The notes under the pieces: generated by a model
What the model was told of the DNA's origin: nothing
Database searches by the model: none
What the model saw: the letters and a program-made list of their open reading frames with translations, nothing else
Shown here: piece after piece, positions 43,229 to 44,255 of the stretch
Layout of the letters: every line of letters starts with the position of its first letter
Position numbering within the stretch: position 1 is the first letter of the stretch
Program-made: the position numbers and the translations under genes
Assembly: GCA_021815805.1 (NCBI GenBank)
Contig: JAKAZQ010000029.1
Location: 1-44,255 of the forward strand
DNA: 44,255 nt
Source: Pseudomonadota bacterium
GTDB lineage: Bacteria > Pseudomonadota > Gammaproteobacteria > Burkholderiales > Burkholderiaceae_C
Direction of reading: 5' to 3'

Positions 43229-44184
43229 CGGTCCTCTGCCTTTCCCACGCAGTTCTTGCCGTGCTGCTTCGCCGCGTACAGACCTCGGTCTGCACGTGCT
43301 AGGAGGCTGACGAAGGACTCGCAATCCGCGGTCAGAGATGCAACGCCGATGCTCACGGTGCGTGTTACCGCTCCGCCACCGTCCAGCGCGACGACTTCCG
43401 ACTCGATAGCGGCCCGCAGACGTTCCGCCAACGCCATAGCTGGCGCCTCGGAAACTTCTGGGAGGACCACGGCAAACTCTTCACCGCCAAGCCTCCCCAC
43501 CACATCCACGTTTACGCGCACGTTTTGCGCACAAATCGATGCGACGCGACGAATGACATGATCCCCGTTTAGGTGCCCCCAGACGTCGTTGACTGCCTTG
43601 AAGTCGTCGATGTCCAGGATCAGCAAGGCGAGTGCGTGACCGAGTCTGCGCGCGCGTTCGAACTCGCTCTCGCCAAGTTCAAGCAGACGGCGGCGATTCG
43701 CGACACCAGTCATAGCGTCCATCGTTGCCAGCTCTTGCAAGATGGCATTCTGTTCGACAAGCCGCGCGTTCAAGCGCTCGATCTCCCGCTCGCGAAGCTT
43801 CCGCTCACTGACGTTGAGGCTCACCCCAACAAGCCGTCGGCCCAACGAAGTGCTCGTTCGGTCAACGAGCTTTCCGTAGTTCGCGTACCAAACCCACTCA
43901 CCAGACTTGGAACGGACCCTGAATTCGGCGTGATAGTTCTCGGAGTCACCTTTGATGTGAGCGTCCAAGGCCTGACGCAGGACATCGAGATCTTCGGGAT
44001 GAATGAGCGACAGGAGTCCGTCGATGGTCCTTGCGAACTCCTCAGGCGAATAGCCGAGTTCTACAAGGACCTTTGACACAGGACGGATGACGCTGCCGTC
44101 GACCAGGTCATTTTCCCAAAGATCAAAGCCAGCAGCCTCGAGCACAACGTCGAGGTGCTTCTGGCAGGAGCTGTCTCGAACCAT
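43225..44184 (-). CDS. PAS-GGDEF diguanylate cyclase
   Basis: 319 residues. A PAS fold with PAC motif at about 8-130 (FDLWENDLVDGSVIRPVSKV, YHAEFRVRSKSGEWVWYANYG, VGVSLNVSERK), a short coiled coil (REREIERLNARLVEQNAILQ), and the GGDEF domain from about 155 (MDAMTGVANRRRLLELGE) with the active site GGEEF. The product-binding I-site is not conserved (VNVD where RxxD is expected). No transmembrane segment. First gene of the cyclase/phosphodiesterase/MerE/lipoprotein operon; the 71 nt to its right hold its promoter but I see no clear boxes. Confidence 0.92.
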   Translation of the reverse strand: MVRDSSCQKHLDVVLEAAGFDLWENDLVDGSVIRPVSKVLVELGYSPEEFARTIDGLLSLIHPEDLDVLRQALDAHIKGDSENYHAEFRVRSKSGEWVWYANYGKLVDRTSTSLGRRLVGVSLNVSERKLREREIERLNARLVEQNAILQELATMDAMTGVANRRRLLELGESEFERARRLGHALALLILDIDDFKAVNDVWGHLNGDHVIRRVASICAQNVRVNVDVVGRLGGEEFAVVLPEVSEAPAMALAERLRAAIESEVVALDGGGAVTRTVSIGVASLTADCESFVSLLARADRGLYAAKQHGKNCVGKAEDR

Positions 44185-44255
44185 GTTGCAGGATCATTGC
44201 GGACGGTGTCCCTAGCGTAATCCATCTTTGGTCTCGCAGGCCTTGAGTCGCCCTA

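Overview
The window is high-GC DNA from a chromosome of a proteobacterium, most likely a betaproteobacterium of the Burkholderiales type. The supporting signs are GC-rich third codon positions, a polyhydroxybutyrate-mobilisation cluster (patatin-like lipase, acetoacetate decarboxylase, D-3-hydroxybutyrate dehydrogenase), DsbB, proteobacterial PanD, an A-type cytochrome oxidase subunit I and a citrulline hydrolase (CtlX) with an ornithine-cyclodeaminase-like partner. No species is assigned.

Layout. 1-7100: tRNA-Arg(TCT), then housekeeping and unlinked genes (MBL-fold hydrolase, DUF4404, panD, PEBP/YbhB protein, an orphan HupK-like hydrogenase accessory protein, DUF302, acyl-CoA thioesterase, two small envelope proteins). 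7100-16470: an accessory region, partly lower in GC. It holds a three-gene membrane/exported cassette; a tightly overlapping operon of a sigma-like factor, a one-TM putative anti-sigma factor and a Tat-exported caspase with TPR/Sel1-like repeats; a divergent pair of envelope genes; a gutted serine recombinase with palindromic sites in front of it; an unusual tRNA-Ile(TAT); and decayed mobile-element-like genes. It ends at tRNA-Pro(TGG). 16663-26607: dsbB, the PHB/ketone cluster, a lone ctaD with a clear terminator, a TPR protein, an exported HNH-like protein, the ocd-ctlX operon and a ferritin-like gene. 26814-38409: LLM flavin oxidoreductase, diguanylate cyclase, an exported repeat protein, TrpB2, YbjQ, an uncharacterised P-loop/hydrolase/MFS operon, two small membrane proteins and an HD-GYP phosphodiesterase. 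38451-44255: two DUF3617-like exported proteins, then an operon of PAS-GGDEF, sensor-GAF-EAL, a MerE-like protein and a lipoprotein.

Two 168-bp MITE-like elements (9004-9171 and 25973-26140) differ at one base. Each has CTAG ends, 20-bp-class terminal inverted repeats and a central palindrome. One lies just downstream of the caspase gene; the other supplies the stop codon of the ferritin-like gene.

The best candidate for an undescribed system is 7108-12409. A cytoplasmic sigma-like factor, a membrane protein with a periplasmic C-terminal domain and a periplasmic (Tat) caspase are translationally coupled by 4-nt overlaps. They are followed on the same strand by an exported beta-rich protein and two membrane proteins. 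This suggests envelope-stress sensing through a caspase, possibly for defence or regulated death. The function is inference; the gene order, overlaps, Tat motif and His/Cys dyad are read directly from the sequence. Four c-di-GMP turnover proteins (two GGDEF, one EAL, one HD-GYP) also lie in the right-hand 17 kb.
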